From Spisula solida (taxonomy: Eukaryota > Mollusca > Bivalvia > Venerida > Mactridae), in NCBI GenBank assembly GCA_947247005.1, contig OX365948.1:13567455-13631454 (forward strand): a stretch of 64,000 bases of DNA, written 5' to 3'. This document shows positions 11,375-23,915 of this stretch, piece after piece. The notes below the pieces were generated by a model. It saw only the letters and a list, made by a program, of their open reading frames with translations. It was not told the origin of the DNA and made no database searches. Positions within the stretch are counted from its first letter, which is position 1, and each line of letters begins with the position of its first letter. The translations under genes were made by a program, and so were the position numbers.

Positions 11375-12856
11375 CCCACTCAATGGGCCTGAATGAGTCC
11401 CATGGAAATACAGTAATGGATTTGTGGATTTTGGAAGCAATCTAAATAATACTTATGGTACTAACTCATCATCAGCGCTAATTAGGTTTACTGCCTTATT
11501 CTATTAAGTGCATTGCATGTCCATAAGATTTACCACTAATAACTGCATAAATGTAAGACGAAAATATAAGACAGTATAGTATAATTTTCTTGTATTTGGG
11601 TAAATGTAAGACAGTATTTCGCTTAAGTTGGTGGTGTTGGATTTGTGTATATATTTCTGACAAGGAAGTTTTGTTTGCTTATTTTGGCAAGTGTTGTATT
11701 ATTACAATTGATAATTTCGTCTTGCTGCCAAGTTCTAGACATGTTAGTTGATCTTGTAATACTGTTGTTGTTGTTGCTATAAGCACTTCTTGTACAATAT
11801 TTAATTGCCAACACTTTCCACTAGCCAATATTAATATTTTGTATGCTATGGGCCCCAGATATTAGATTTCGACTGAACTGGTTGGAATGTATTGCTCATT
11901 GGTATATTTTCACATACCATCAGCATCCTGGCTTCAAGGTTTTTGAAGTTCTGGACTTTACGATTTTATTAGTGAAAACTGTACATCTTGATTACCTGCG
12001 AGCCTTGAGTGAGCAGGTATATTGGATAGCATAAAGTAAAAAGTCCATGGAGGGGCACATGACCTGTTCTCGATGGTTTACGATTTAAAAAAAAAATCCA
12101 AAAAAAGATTCATTTTGTAAGAATGTCGTGAACCAGACTAATTCCATTATTCCATGCGGATAACATCGGTCTTTGTCGCATTGCAATAGTTTATTTACCG
12201 AAGAAATCAAAACTGTCCGATATTTCAGTGAGCGCTAGGCAATATTGAGACCATGGATCTAAACAGCAGGTGACTGCAGCTGCATAAGCACAGCGCTTCC
12301 CAGTCAATTGTCATGGAACTATCGGAATTGGTTTATGATCTTTGATATTGTTGAACACTGAACACATGTCTTATGATAATACCTTTTAATGAACTGATAC
12401 GAGGTTTTATTTATAAGCATATAAATATTATATGGAACAAGGGAGTCATAATATGCAATTAAGTGTCTTGAAAATTGGTTTGTTATACATGAAATTATTT
12501 AACAATTTGTTGATAAATTTCGTATGTCAAATTATCGTGCATATAGTTTTCCAAATTTGAAAGCTACTGGCCTATCGTGCTTATTTTTTTCTCACAATTT
12601 TGAGATTTTCATGCTTAATTTTATACATATCAGCTGTTGAATTATGCAGATAGAAGGTCGAGGATCCTGTCAATTCTCTGTCAAATGAAGTCGGTACATC
12701 ATTTGCTCGCAGGAACTATTTGACTTGTTACCTCCTTCGTATCTGTTATGTGGATTACCTCCCTTGTAACTCCTTTGTACATTTTAGATGGATTACCTCC
12801 CTTTTACAATGGTGATCAACTGTTTTTAATATTATTTTACTGTTTTATTCTTTCAG
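11375..12856. other. Sequence upstream of first recognised exon
   Basis: No exon encoding the beginning of C2A was found here; a short first coding exon could be missed. It ends in a good polypyrimidine tract and acceptor (ATTCTTTCAG) at 12856. Confidence 0.5.
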
Positions 12857-13004
12857 GAGTTTCCCATTACACAAAGATCATTGAAACAAGCGATGAGAAT
12901 GTTTGGTTTGATGAGACGTTTCAGTGGCCAGTTGCTCGACCTATCGAGAAAGATGAATTCATTGATATTCAACTTTATAATTATAACAAATACCTCAGCA
13001 ATAG
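12857..13004 (+). CDS. OTOF: Otoferlin-like exon: C2A middle part
   Basis: The exon is 148 nt. It begins with two bases of a split codon (probably Gly, nGA), then reads VSHYTKIIETSDENVWF and on through DETFQWPVARPIEKDEF to YNYNKYLSN, and leaves AG for the next exon. The DETFxWPVA string and the IxxFDETF strand arrangement are diagnostic of the ferlin C2A domain and closest in type to otoferlin. The acceptor is TTCTTTCAG and the donor AG|GTAAGA, a strong site. The preceding exon, which should encode the initiator Met and first strand, is not identified. The open frame continues a little upstream into the intron, which is not coding. Confidence 0.93.
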
Positions 13005-13519
13005 GTAAGATATATTATGAATACTTGATTGTTGCAGATATATGCAGTATACTATGTAGTAAGATACCCATACTGGAACCAAGTTTGAGGTTTAAATGCA
13101 GGAGTCACCATTGGTCAGGCCATGATAGAAGCCTTGTAGAGTGTATGGCTTCCAAAGGTTTTAAGAGACTTCATTGAAAATTTTAACCCTCCATACTAAT
13201 TACTGGACAATAGTTGGTGACAGATGCGTCAAATCCTCTTTGTTCCGAATGTATGTTTTATTATAAAATCCGATTCTTTGCTCGAAAACTTCTGACTTGT
13301 TTTAACTTTCTCTGGGGAGTACAATGTAAGATCATGTAGGCGTAGTTGATTATACATGAGAGATAAATAGGAGGTTACGATGTTGTTATTGGTGCCAATG
13401 TAGTCTTAGAGATAATTAATCTATCCTTTATGGGACATTCTGTAATCAAATCTTGGTAGTTAACCAAACAATCAATTTTAAGTTGTGCCTCACTGAGATT
13501 AGTTTCAAAACCTCTGCGA

Positions 13520-14515
13520 TAAGTTTGGGAGCCAATGTTTCAATCTTTGGGTATAAGTCTTTGGCCCTTGTTTCAATCTTAGGGTATAAGTTTGAGAGCC
13601 CATGTTTCAATCTTAGGGTTTAAGTTTGGGAGCCCTTGTTTCAATCTTAAGGTATAAGTTTGGGAACCCATTATTTCGATCTTAGGGTATACGTTTGTGA
13701 GCCCTTGTTTCAGTCAAAGGGTATAAGTGTTGAGGTTAGGATATAAGTTTGAGAGTCATTGTTTCAATCTTAGAGTATAAGTTAAGGAGTCCTTGTTATA
13801 ATCTTAGAGTACAAGTTTAGGAGTCATTGTTTCAATCTTAGAGTATAAGTTTAGGAGTCCTTGTTTCAATCTTAGAGTATAAGTTTAGGAGTCCTTGTTT
13901 CAATCTTAGGGTATAAGTTTAGGAGTCCTTGTTTCAATCTTAGAGTATAAGTTTAGGAGTCCTTGTTTCAATCTTAGAGTATAAGTTTAGGAGTCATTGT
14001 TACAATCTTAGAGTATAAGTTTAGGAGTCCTTGTTTCAATCTTAGAGTATAAGTTTAGGAGTCATTGTTTCAATCTTAGAGTATAAGTTTAGGAGTCCTT
14101 GTTACAATCTTAGAGTACAAGTTTAGGAGTCCTTGTTACAATCTTAAGAGTATAAGTTTGGGAGTCCTTGTTACAATCTTAGAGTACAAGTTTAGGAGTC
14201 CTTGTTACAATCTTAAGAGTATAAGTTTGGGAGTCCTTGTTACAATCTTAGAGTATAAGTTTAGGAGTCCTTGTTACAATCTTAGAGTACAAGTTTGGGA
14301 GTCCTTGTTTCAATCTTAGGGTATAAGTTTGGGAGTCCTTGTTTCAATCTTAGGGTATAAGTTTGGGAGTCCTTGTTTCAATCTTAGGGTATAAGTTTGG
14401 GAGTCCTTGTTTTAATCTTAGGGTATAAGTTTAGGAGTCTTCGTTTCAATCTTAAGGTATAAGTTTGGGAGTCCTTGTTTCAATCTTAAGGTATAAGTTT
14501 TGGAGCCCTTTTACC
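13520..14515. repeat. Minisatellite, 34-bp unit, about 28 copies
   Basis: The unit is GTATAAGTTTAGGAGTCCTT plus GTTTCAATCTTAGA. The centre (13740-14450) is homogeneous, with subvariants (TTACAATC, AGTACAAG, TTTGGGAG) in blocks. Both edges are diverged, the usual pattern of decay at array margins. It begins about 0.5 kb after the C2A exon. Confidence 0.96.
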
Positions 14516-16672
14516 AGTGTTGATGGCTCTTGTTTCAATCTTAAGGGATCAATTTTGGTAACCTTTGTTTCAATCCTGAGGTGTCCATATTGCGAGCCCC
14601 AGTTTCAATTATTGGAGATTAGTGTTGAGGAGCCTTAAACCCAAATCTTTAAGGACCAGTGTTGTGAGCCACTGCTTTAATGTTGGAACATTATTAGGAA
14701 CATTTAATCCCGCGTAATCAGTGTTGGGAGCCCTTGTTTTCAGTACTACAAGGGGTACTTATTTTAAGGTTTAGAATCATAGTTGAGAGCCCTCTTTTAG
14801 GACTAGTGCATGAAGCCCTTGTTTGGGAGCTTCTATTTCGTGAATACGGCATTTGCCACACTGCCAATCTTGTTCTTTTGTTTTCATGTATTGCCAAGCA
14901 CTGAACATCTAAATTAATGTTTGTTTGGTTGTAATTGAATTTGATAATTTTGTATGAAAAGAAGCCCTCCAGGCTATGTATTCTTGACACTCTTGACATT
15001 TTGTCTTGATGATTAAATTGACTTGCACACAAATTCAGGTTTCATCCATTTTTGTGAACCAAGTACAAACTTTTGTTCCCCAAACTCCATTACTAAAAGT
15101 GGTTTTTACATGGCACCTAATTTAAAATTTGTTTGACTTTAAAGAAATTAATGTTGTATTATTGTGACAATTTTATGCGTGTGATCATGGTTGCCAATTG
15201 AAGTATGCTTGTTTTCTATATGCAGACTGAAAGTCATTTTCATCTTCTTCCAGAACTCAGTCTGTTTTAGTTGTAAATAAACCAACCCTTCAACATTATA
15301 TATCAGTGATAGGCTGAAATTTGAATATTTAACCTGCATTTTTAATGTTAAACATTTGCATGCAAGCAACCTTAGATTGGCTTGCTTATGTTCCTTAATC
15401 TGGTTTTATATATAAAAATACAAATTGGGGCCGGGAAGGCAGCACTTAATAGAAACAGCTGAGCATGAAAAGCAAAAAGATGAATAACGAAAATCACAGA
15501 CCGCAAGCATATGCCACAATACCCAACACAAAACTGAGCAAAAAATTAAGTCTATTCCATTTCTGAAGTCCCCAGTACCATGTACTGATAGTGAATACAG
15601 TATAGATTTACAATGACGGATGTCGATACTATTGCTATTTCCCTTCTATTTGACTTCCATTTATCTTCACAATGTGAAGTCAGCTCTTGGGAATAATAGA
15701 TACTTGAACTTCCTATTTAGGTAATTTTTTTGAAGAGGCCAAATTGTATTCACCAGAACCTACCACTATTGAACATTGTTGGTGGTGATTGTTCAATTTT
15801 AACAATATTTGTGACTGTATTTATCACCTTGTTCACAATTTCATAGCAAGCCTCAATATGAGATATTATCATGACGCTGCCTAAATAATGTCAAGAGTTT
15901 TATTCATGTTGGAAAATGACATCTGAAACCAATTTGATATACTATAACTAACCTATTATGCCCATTTTCCATTGGGACTGACCAAAATATACGGCCTGAT
16001 ATCTCTGTTATTTATCTGGTCAATCTCCCATGCAAGCTCTGGATTATCCACCATGTGGTTATATTGTTATATCAATTAACATTCCCTATGGTTGGCAGTG
16101 TCTTGTATCTTTAAGGCAAACTTTGCTAAAGGTTTTGGTCGTAACCTTCAAATGATTACAAGATATACTTAAAAGGTATGATAAAAAGAAACTAAAGTGT
16201 ACATCTATGAAATAATTATTATACTGACAAACATAGCATATATTGTATTGTACGCCAGTTAACAAAAAATGCTCATTGTTGTCAGTTTATCGCAAAGTGA
16301 CAACTTCAAAGTGAATGTGTACTGGGTCATATTATTTTGTAAAGTAATTTGACCCCCCCCCCCCCAAGGTCATATTTAGGGTGGCATTCCATAGCCCTGA
16401 TTACTATTTCTGACAACTCTAGAAACAATTTTTGCCTTTGATACAAAATAGACAGAAAGACATCAGGTATTGTTAACTATGTAAAAACATTATTCTTCTG
16501 GTTTATGCCAAGTAGTGTAGCTTTCAGTATATTAGCTTTCATGTCGAGATTTTTTGTGTTGATATTTTGTCATTGGTCAAATTTTCTGTAATATTACATG
16601 ACCTGTCACATTTTGCCTATGCAATGTGATATGTTATATCCAACTAAGCTGATGTGACAGACTTACTTTAGG
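14516..16672. other. Intronic sequence without recognised genes
   Basis: The first 300 bp still carry degenerate echoes of the preceding array (GAGCCCTTGTTT). A run of 13-14 C occurs near 16353. No exon or element could be supported. Confidence 0.5.
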
Positions 16673-17141
16673 TACAGATACTGTTGTTGCTAAGGTACAG
16701 ATACTGTTGTTGCTCAGGTTCAGATACTGTTGTTGCTCAGGTTCAGATACTATTGTTGCTAAGGTTCAGATACTATTGTTGCTCAGGTTCAGATACTGTT
16801 GTTGCTAAGGTACAGATACTGTTGTTGCTAAGGTTCAGATACTGTTGTTGCTAAGGTACAGATACTTTTGTTGCTAAGGTACAGATACTGTTGTTGCTAA
16901 GGTACATATACTGTTGTTGCTAAGGTACAGATTCTGTTGTTGCTCAGGTTCAGATACTATTGTTGCTCAGGTTCAGATACTAGTGTTGCTCAGGTTCAGA
17001 TACTGTTGTTGCTAAGGTTTAGATTCTGTTTTTGCTAAGGTTCAGATTCTGTTGTTGCTAAGGTTCAGATTCTGTTGTTGCTAAGGTTCAGATACTGCTG
17101 TTGCTGAAGTACAAATACTGTCGTTGCTAAGGTACATATTT
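16673..17141. repeat. Minisatellite, 23-bp unit, about 20 copies
   Basis: The unit is GGTACAGATACTGTTGTTGC TAA, with variants GTTCAG, CTCAG and ATTCTG. The array stops abruptly at a family B element and resumes, more diverged, beyond it at about 17722. Confidence 0.95.
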
Positions 17142-17709
17142 ATACCCCCAGATACATAGTATATGGGGGCTATATTGGAGTCATGCTTGACATTGGTTGG
17201 TCAGTTGGTCCGTTTAAAATTTGTCCGCGCTATTTCTCTGTAACCTTTGGTTGGATGTTAACGAAACTTTGTATGAATGATCAGTACCAAGTATAGTTGT
17301 GCATATCGCCCGCACACATTGATCGCATTAATTTTAAGGGAGTTATGGCCCTTTGTTTTTTTATTACTTGTAAATTTTGTCCGCGCTATTTCTCTGTAAC
17401 CAATGTTTGGATTTTAACGAAACTTTGCATAAATGATCAGTACCATGTCTAGTTGTGCATATTGTATGCACATGCTGGCCAGATCAATTTTAAGGTAGTT
17501 ATGGCCCTTTGTTTTTTAGCTCACCTGCCACACAGTGACAGAGTGAGCTTTTGTGATCACTCTTACAAGATGCTTGGAACAATTTTGAGGGATTTATGGC
17601 CCTTTGTTTTATTACACTTAAAAGTTTTGTCTGCACTTTTCCTCTGTAATCATTGGTTGGTGCAGTGACTTTGTCAAGCAGTATCTGGGGGTATTCATCA
17701 CATTCAAGG
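17142..17709 (+). mobile_element. Helitron-like family B element, copy 1
   Basis: The left end ATACCCCCAGATAC is inverted at 17681-17694 (GTATCTGGGGGTAT). A tail follows, TCATCACATTCAAGGATATTTTTGTT, whose counterpart in copy 2 forms an ATCAC/GTGAT hairpin. Internal blocks of about 165 bp repeat (TTTGTCCGCGCTATTTCTCT, GAAACTTTGCATGAATGATC). It sits inside the 23-bp minisatellite, which dates the insertion after the array's origin. Confidence 0.75.
17517..17565 (+). mobile_element. Family A 5'-end fragment nested in family B
   Basis: TAGCTCACCTGCCACACAGT and GACAGAGTGAGCTTTTGTGA TCACTCTT match the first 48 bp of family A copies, but family B sequence resumes straight after (about 17566). Only the 5' terminus of family A is present. 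Confidence 0.75.
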
Positions 17710-17721
17710 ATATTTTTGTTT

Positions 17722-18060
17722 GTTATTGCTGAGATACAGACTCTGTCATTGCTAAGTAGCTATTTTGTTATTGTATAGGTACATATCTTGTTGTTGCCAA
17801 GGCACATATTCTGTCATTGCTAAGGTACAGATACTGTTATTGCTAAGGCATAGATTTCGTCTTTGCTAATGCAGATTCTGTCTTTGCTAAGGCACAGATT
17901 CTGTCTTTGCTAAGGCACAGATTCTGTCATTGCTAAGGTAACATTACTGTTATTGCTAAGGCATAGATTTTGTTGTTGTTAAGGCACAGATACTGTTATT
18001 GTCAATGTACAGATAAAAAATTGTTGCTTATGTGCATATACTGTTGTTGATACATGTACA
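17722..18060. repeat. Degenerate continuation of the 23-bp array
   Basis: The motif (AAGGCACAGATTCTGTCTTTGC) continues with higher divergence than on the left side of the inserted family B element. Confidence 0.8.
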
Positions 18061-18995
18061 ATACAGATACTATTTTTCTTTAAACTCTTTCACTTCTACT
18101 TTTATGCCACTTGGGCATGTACATGTAGATTGCCTTTGTCTGTCTGTCGGTCTGTTAATGTTAGATCACACATAGCTTTAAAAGAGTGTGAGCTACATTC
18201 ATTAAACTTGATAGGAATATTAGTCAGCAAGTGTAGTTTCTCATCTCTGGATTTTGATTCAGATCCTTCCAGTATTAGTTGAGTTATGACCATTGACATT
18301 GTAAATATAGCAAGTAGGGGTATGCATGTACTATGGGCACATTACTGTAGAATTGTCTGTAGAAGATGATGTATATATATCAAGCATATCATGTAATCCC
18401 CACATTGATTGATACTGTGCAGATCCTTGCAAAATTCATTGTCTGTCACATTGAAGGTCCCTTCATTATTGTTATATTGTTTTAAGAGAAGCAATGGTTA
18501 CCCATGCTTGCATCAGCTGTGAGTTTTATCAGCTGCTTCCCTGTCTTCTATGATTGCTTATCTTACCAACATGGGAACATGGAGATTACTGGGAGAGCAT
18601 TATGACAGCCATCTTTGTCTGTTTACTGTGACATAAATCATTCCAAGTGTAAAATATGTGTCATGGCACATATAAACTTTCTCAGCTTATTTTCTGTCTA
18701 GATTTGCTTCTCAGTTGATGATGCCAATTGTCATGTGATGAAAGTAGGTGAGTAGATATATGAAGGCAAAACAATATTGGTTCAATCACATTATAGGCAG
18801 CCATTCTATCACAGTATACATGACTAACAATATTGGTTCATTTCTATCACCATGGTTTCAGGTATTGTTAAGATGTGTTTTTATAGTGAAAAAATGTTAT
18901 TAACAAATCTGTAGAAGCATGCTGCATAATACAGGAAGTAATCTCATCTACTGGATTCAATTATACACCTCACACTAATCAACTTACTCAGTAAT
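18061..18995. other. Intronic sequence, no gene seen
   Basis: A segment near 18100-18345 has TGTCTGTCTGTCGGTCTG and a repeat-like flavour (GCCACTTGGGCATGTACATG ... GCATGTACTATGGGCAC), possibly another dispersed element. Nothing firmer. Confidence 0.35.
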
Positions 18996-19790
18996 TTGTC
19001 TGTCTTGTATGGGCATGATAAGTTGTCTTGTATATGAATTGTCTTGTATGGGCATGATAAGTTGTCTTGTATGGGCATGATGAGTTGTCTTGTATGGGCA
19101 TGATGAGTTGTCTTGTATGGGCATGATGAGTTGTCTTGTATGGGCATGATGAGTTGTCTTGTATGGGCATGATAAGTTGTCTTGTATGGGCATGATGAGT
19201 TGTCTTGTATGGGCATGATGAGTTGTCTTGTATGGGCATGATGAGTTGTCTTGTATGGGCATGATGAGTTGTCTTGTATTCATGAGCATAATGAGTTATC
19301 TTGTATGGGCATGATAAGTTGTCTTGTATATGAGTTGTCTTGTATGGGCATGATAAGTTGTGTTGTATGAGCATGACGAGTTGTCTTGTATGAGCATGAT
19401 GAGTTGTCTTGTATGTGCATGATGAGTTGTCTTGTATTCATGAGCATGATGAGTTATCTTGTATGGGCATGATGAGTTGTCTTGTATGGGCATGATGAGT
19501 TGTCTTGTATGGGCATGATGAGTTGTCTTGTATGGGCATGATGAGTTGTCTTGTATGGGCATGATGAGTTGTCTTGTATTCATGAGCATGATGAGTTATC
19601 TTGTATGGGCATGATGAGTTGTCTTGTATGGGCATGATGAGTTGTCTTGTATGAGCATGATAAGTTGTCTCGTATGAGCATGATGAGTTGTCTTGTATGG
19701 GCATGATGATTTGTCTTGTATGGGCATGATGAGTTGTCTTGTATGGGCATGATAAGTTGTCTTGTATGAGCATGATAAGTTGCAGTGCAT
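18996..19790. repeat. Minisatellite, 23-bp unit, about 33 copies
   Basis: The unit is GTCTTGTATGGGCATGATGA GTT. A variant junction with an extra ATTCATGAGCATGATGAGTT recurs at about 19278, 19437 and 19578, showing a higher-order period of roughly 150 bp. Minus-strand open frames of 90-151 codons here are repeat artefacts. The array ends about 0.4 kb before the next exon. Confidence 0.96.
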
Positions 19791-20212
19791 AGTAAGTCTT
19801 TTGTCAAAATGCAAGATGGTTGATTGGTCAAGATGATGGATTGGTCGCCATATTTGATTTGCAAGCAACTGGCACCAGTTGCAGAAGAGCAGTTTAGTAA
19901 TGGTTGATAGTTGAATCCAGAACAACTAGATAATTCAACTGACTGAAAAATCAGATATTTAACTACAGTATTGACCAAGTATTGCACACAGGAAAGTTCA
20001 AAGATAAGTCCAATGCAAAATTTTGTGAAAGTCAAAGAATGAATGTGGCATCCCTGGGGTGAAAATACCTTGAAAGAATCTGGCAGTTCCTGATTTGCCT
20101 ATCAGAGATTTGGAAAAAATCTCAACCTGTGTAAAGGACACATCCAATTATGGTTATGGGATGATGATACTTGGAATACTTTAATATTATATGTATTATG
20201 TTATGTTTTCAG

Positions 20213-20312
20213 ACTGATTGGTGTATTCCGTATGATCCTACAAGAACTGGTAGAGGTCGGCAGTGTCAAAATATCTGATTCTCTCCTGGATGCAAACAAT
20301 GTCGTCATGAAG
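20213..20312 (+). CDS. OTOF: Otoferlin-like exon: end of C2A
   Basis: The exon is 100 nt: one base completes the split Arg codon (AG|A), then LIGVFRMILQELVEVGSVKI and SDSLLDANNVVMK follow. This covers the last strands of C2A; the LIG-FRM and L-D-NN strings are characteristic of ferlin C2A. It ends in phase 0 with donor AAG|GTAAAT. The acceptor is TTATGTTTTCAG. Confidence 0.93.
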
Positions 20313-20650
20313 GTAAATAAAAAACTAATGCCATTTGCACCCCTGAAACATTTGTTCTTCGGACATCCTTTTGAAGTTTTCCTACCTCCATGTAAAGAGT
20401 TTGTACCTTCATATGAAAGGTTCCTCCTGTTTCAAGAACTTCGATCAGTTTTAGTGTTACTTTCACATATTGGACTTCCCCAATAATACAAGTATGACTG
20501 TATTGAAGTGTCATGCTATCCTGTGGTTTACTGCAGATGAATGTGAATTATTGTCCAATATACTTGCAAAGGAATTCATTTCCTGAAACGTTACCACAAA
20601 ATGTGACGTCACATGTGATATAAAGACTCTTGTCATGGAAGTTAAATATA

Positions 20651-20800
20651 AATACAGTAGAACTTTGATGCCTTGAACAGTTTGGGCTCAAACACCCTGA
20701 AAACTTCAAACAGGTTCTTTGGGCCCATCAAAACAGTAGATGCTTTGAACAGGTAGATGGCTCAAAGTATTTTTCTGGTCTGAAGGCAGTTAGACTGAAA
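20651..20800. mobile_element. Possible decayed pogo/Tigger-like remnant
   Basis: TACAGTAGAACTTTGATGCC begins like a pogo-type TIR (TA then CAGTAGAAC), and internal CTTTGAACAGG-type strings repeat. No matching right end is clear. Similar starts occur at about 46024 and 56874. Confidence 0.3.
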
Positions 20801-21062
20801 TGTGATTTGATAAATAAGAAAAATATTTGTAAGCTTTTGGTCCAACCTTCTAGTTAGCATGTATGCTGCTGTTATATTTGAATGACAAAATGAACATAAT
20901 AAAAAATATTCCTTTAAGTTTTATGTACGCAAAAATGTACAAACAATATTATTTAAGAACCTGTTTCACTTGTCGTGTATCAAACACTCTGAATATTTAC
21001 AATATTTGCTTTTTGGTTTCTGTTTTATCACTATGGATATATTTTATATGATTTCTTCACAG

Positions 21063-21358
21063 ACAAGTTTGACATTTGAGTTAACCTACAATGCCCCTGA
21101 TGGTTCGGTTGGTATGTGGCAACGAGGAGGGTTTGAACCAATCAAAAGTGACGAACTACGAGGGACACTTACAGAGGAAGAACGTAACCAGTTGAACATT
21201 GATCGGCGATCGAGTCATGGAAGTAACATGGAGGATAGTCGGGACACGATCGACGGCGACGTTGACAGGGAATCACTTCACTCTAGTAACAGTAAATCAA
21301 TACTTGGATCTCGTTTAAGTATTGCTTCAAAAACTTCCGGAGGAAAATCACCAAAAAC
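21063..21358 (+). CDS. OTOF: Otoferlin-like exon: C2A edge and Ser-rich linker
   Basis: The 296-nt exon starts in phase 0 (TSLTFELTYNAPDGSVGMWQ), matching the stretch after C2A in otoferlins (x-Y-x-A-x-DG-x-VG-x-W). The remainder is a low-complexity linker rich in Ser, Arg and Asp (RRSSHGSNMEDSRDTIDGD, SKSILGSRLSIASKTSGGKS). Vertebrate otoferlins have a comparable Ser/Glu-rich linker, though the sequence is not conserved. The donor is AAAAC|GTAATT, so the last two bases AC are completed by the next exon to Thr. The frame would hit a stop (TAA) at once if the intron were read through, which supports the exon end. Confidence 0.9.
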
Positions 21359-21498
21359 GTAATTATTTTCATTGTATAATGTCAAAGAATGCTGAAATTG
21401 CAGACCTAACCATTTCTTGTTGATAACTAGCAAACACTGGTGCCTATGGCCACGGAAAGGTCATAACATGCAGATGGACACAGTAATAATGGTTTTAT

Positions 21499-22474
21499 TA
21501 GCTCACCTGTCACAAAGTGACAGAGTGAGCTTTTGTGATCACTCTTCGTCTGTCGTCCGTCATCGATTTGCTTGTGTAGACACTAGAGGTCACAATTTTG
21601 GCCTAATCATTATGAAACTTGGTCACAATGATCATATCAACAGAATCTAGGTCAAGTTTGATATTGGGTCATTTGTGGTCAAAAACTAGGTCACAAGGTC
21701 AAATCATAGAAAAACCTTGTGTAGTCACTAGAGGTCACAATTTTGACCCAATCTTTATGAAACTTGGTCACAATGATCATCACAACAAAATCTAGGTTAA
21801 ATTTAATATTGGGTCATCCGGGGTCAAAAACTAGGTCACAAGGTCAAATAATAGAACAACCTTGTGTTGTCACTAGAGGTCACAATTTTGACCTAATATT
21901 TATGAAACTTGGTCACATTGATCATTTCAACAAAATCTAGGTCAAGTTCGATATTGGGTCATCTCGGGTCAAAAAATCATAGAAAAACCGTGTGTAGTGA
22001 CTAGAGGTCACAATTTTAGCCTAATCTTTATGAAACTTGGTCAAAATAATCATTTCAACACAATCTAGGTCTAGTTAGATATTGGGTCATCGGGGGTAAA
22101 AAACTAGGTCACAAGGTCAAATCATAGAAAAACCTTGTGTAGTCACTAGAGGTCACAATTTTGATCTAATCTTTATGAAACTTGGTCACAATGATCATTT
22201 CGACAAAATCTAGGTGAAGTTTGATATTGGGTCATCTCGGGTCAAAAACTAGGTCACAAGGTCAAATCATAGAAAAACCTTGTGCAGTCACTACAGGTCA
22301 CAATTTTGCTCTAATATTTATGAAACTTGGTCACAATGATCATCTTAACAAAATCTAATTAAAATTCGATATTGCGTCATCTGGGGTCAAAATCTAGGTC
22401 ACTAGGTCAAATCATATGTCTTGCATGTACTGCTACAAAGGTGTGCGACCTAGGGCCCTTTGGGCCCTCTTGTT
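21499..22474 (+). mobile_element. Helitron-like family A element, copy 3
   Basis: It starts TAGCTCACCTGTCACAAAGT and ends GCGACCTAGGGCCCTTTGGG CCCTCTTGTTTT. Six to seven internal blocks of about 135 bp are well preserved. The start is the same subfamily as copy 1, without the T-arm segments. It lies about 140 bp after the linker exon. Confidence 0.82.
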
Positions 22475-23339
22475 TTAAAAATAAATCTAGGAAATAACAA
22501 AGTGAGAATAGTTCACAAATAATACAGAAATCAGGGTGTCTTAAATTATATATGCATGCATAATTGTCCAAAAGTGTTGATTTATATCAGTTGCCAAAAT
22601 ACAAAATTATACACTATGATTGTAGTTGTGGAAACCCTTGTATCATTGTGATTGGACATAAAATTAATTGACACATCCCCTCTTATACAGGGAATTGAGG
22701 TAGATTCTAATGTTTAACTTTAAAATATGGTCATGGGAGGGTATTCAAAAGCTTGCATCTGGCTGACATTTTTAACTAAAAAGTTTGGTACCTCCGGGAA
22801 ACTTAAGTCTTCCACCTTCTATCAAAGTATCATAGCTCTAAACTAATCAGCTTCTGGAATGTATGTTATATGACACAGTCAAAACCTCATAACTATCTTT
22901 TGTAACACAATGTCATATCTGGCATCTTTTTGTCTCGAATTAGTCTAAACATTTTGTCATATTTGTCTAAAGTTTCCTGATAAAATATTACCTTTGACAC
23001 AGAATATCGCTATTTTGACATAAAGTTTTCCTGAAAGACAAACACCTGTCGTTGTCAAATTTGAAATAAGATGACAGCTTCAACACATTTTTTCTTGCGG
23101 GCAAAAATAAGTAAAAGCAGGACTTTCAAAACAAAAATCAGTTTTGTCTCTCCCAAAAAAATTGAAAACCATGAGATACAATATTATGACTATTCAGTAA
23201 TGATTTATATTTCCTATGGTATTCAGAAAATACAAAAGTCTGCAAGAATGATGGTGAAAATGTGGAATAGTCTGCAAAATTATCTGTTTGATCTGTAATG
23301 GTGCAGAAAATGGTGCCGAAAAAAGACAATGTGCTTTTT
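22475..23339. other. Intronic sequence, no gene seen
   Basis: AT-rich sequence without a recognisable exon or element. Confidence 0.45.
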
Positions 23340-23670
23340 CTTATCACTAACAGGGTTCCCACGGTCAGGGAAAAGTCAGGGAAAAACATAATTTTCAAGG
23401 TCAGGGAAAAGTCATTTCCTATGAAGTAAAACCTAAGACTGAAAAAAATCCTCGCTCGCTATGCTCACTCGGAATAATTCTACATAATAATAACTTTATG
23501 TCAACAGCCTTAAAATCTGCTACCTTAAACTTTTTTGTTCCATATAAAGCAAATTATATCCTCATTTTCTCTATTTTATTGCCATAAATTTGCTTGAACA
23601 AAAAGATACTGTGTCGTCCGATTGCTCTAAAAAGTCAGGGAAAACTGCTGTGGTCAGGGAAAAATCAGGG
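23340..23670. repeat. Dispersed repeat with TCAGGGAAAAGTCAGGGAA motif
   Basis: Around 23350-23415 and again at 23632-23670 the sequence shows GGTTCCCACGGTCAGGGAAA and repeated GTCAGGGAAAA strings, a motif common in invertebrate dispersed repeats. Boundaries are approximate. Confidence 0.45.
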
Positions 23671-23915
23671 AATTTTGTCCTGACTAAAGATAAGCAGAAA
23701 TTGCATATTGGTAATATTTGTAATTGGATTTATTTATCGATGTTACTGGTTTGCTTGTCTATTGTCCATAATCAGGTTTCATGATAATGAAACATACAAA
23801 ATTCAGGATTTTAAATTGTCTTATTTATTTAGGATTTGTGCTTTAAAAATAGGAATTTAAGGACTAGACAAACAGGATTTAGGCTTTGAAACATAATAAT
23901 ATGAGGACTGAGCCC

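Noticed and set aside
1..12856. First coding exon with the otoferlin start methionine
   Set aside because: I searched for an exon ending in a C2A strand with a phase 1 donor and found none I could defend; it probably lies upstream of the window.
18944..20035. Minus-strand frames of 90-151 codons rich in HAHTRQLIMPIQDN
   Set aside because: Translation of the 23-bp minisatellite in shifting frames; not genes.
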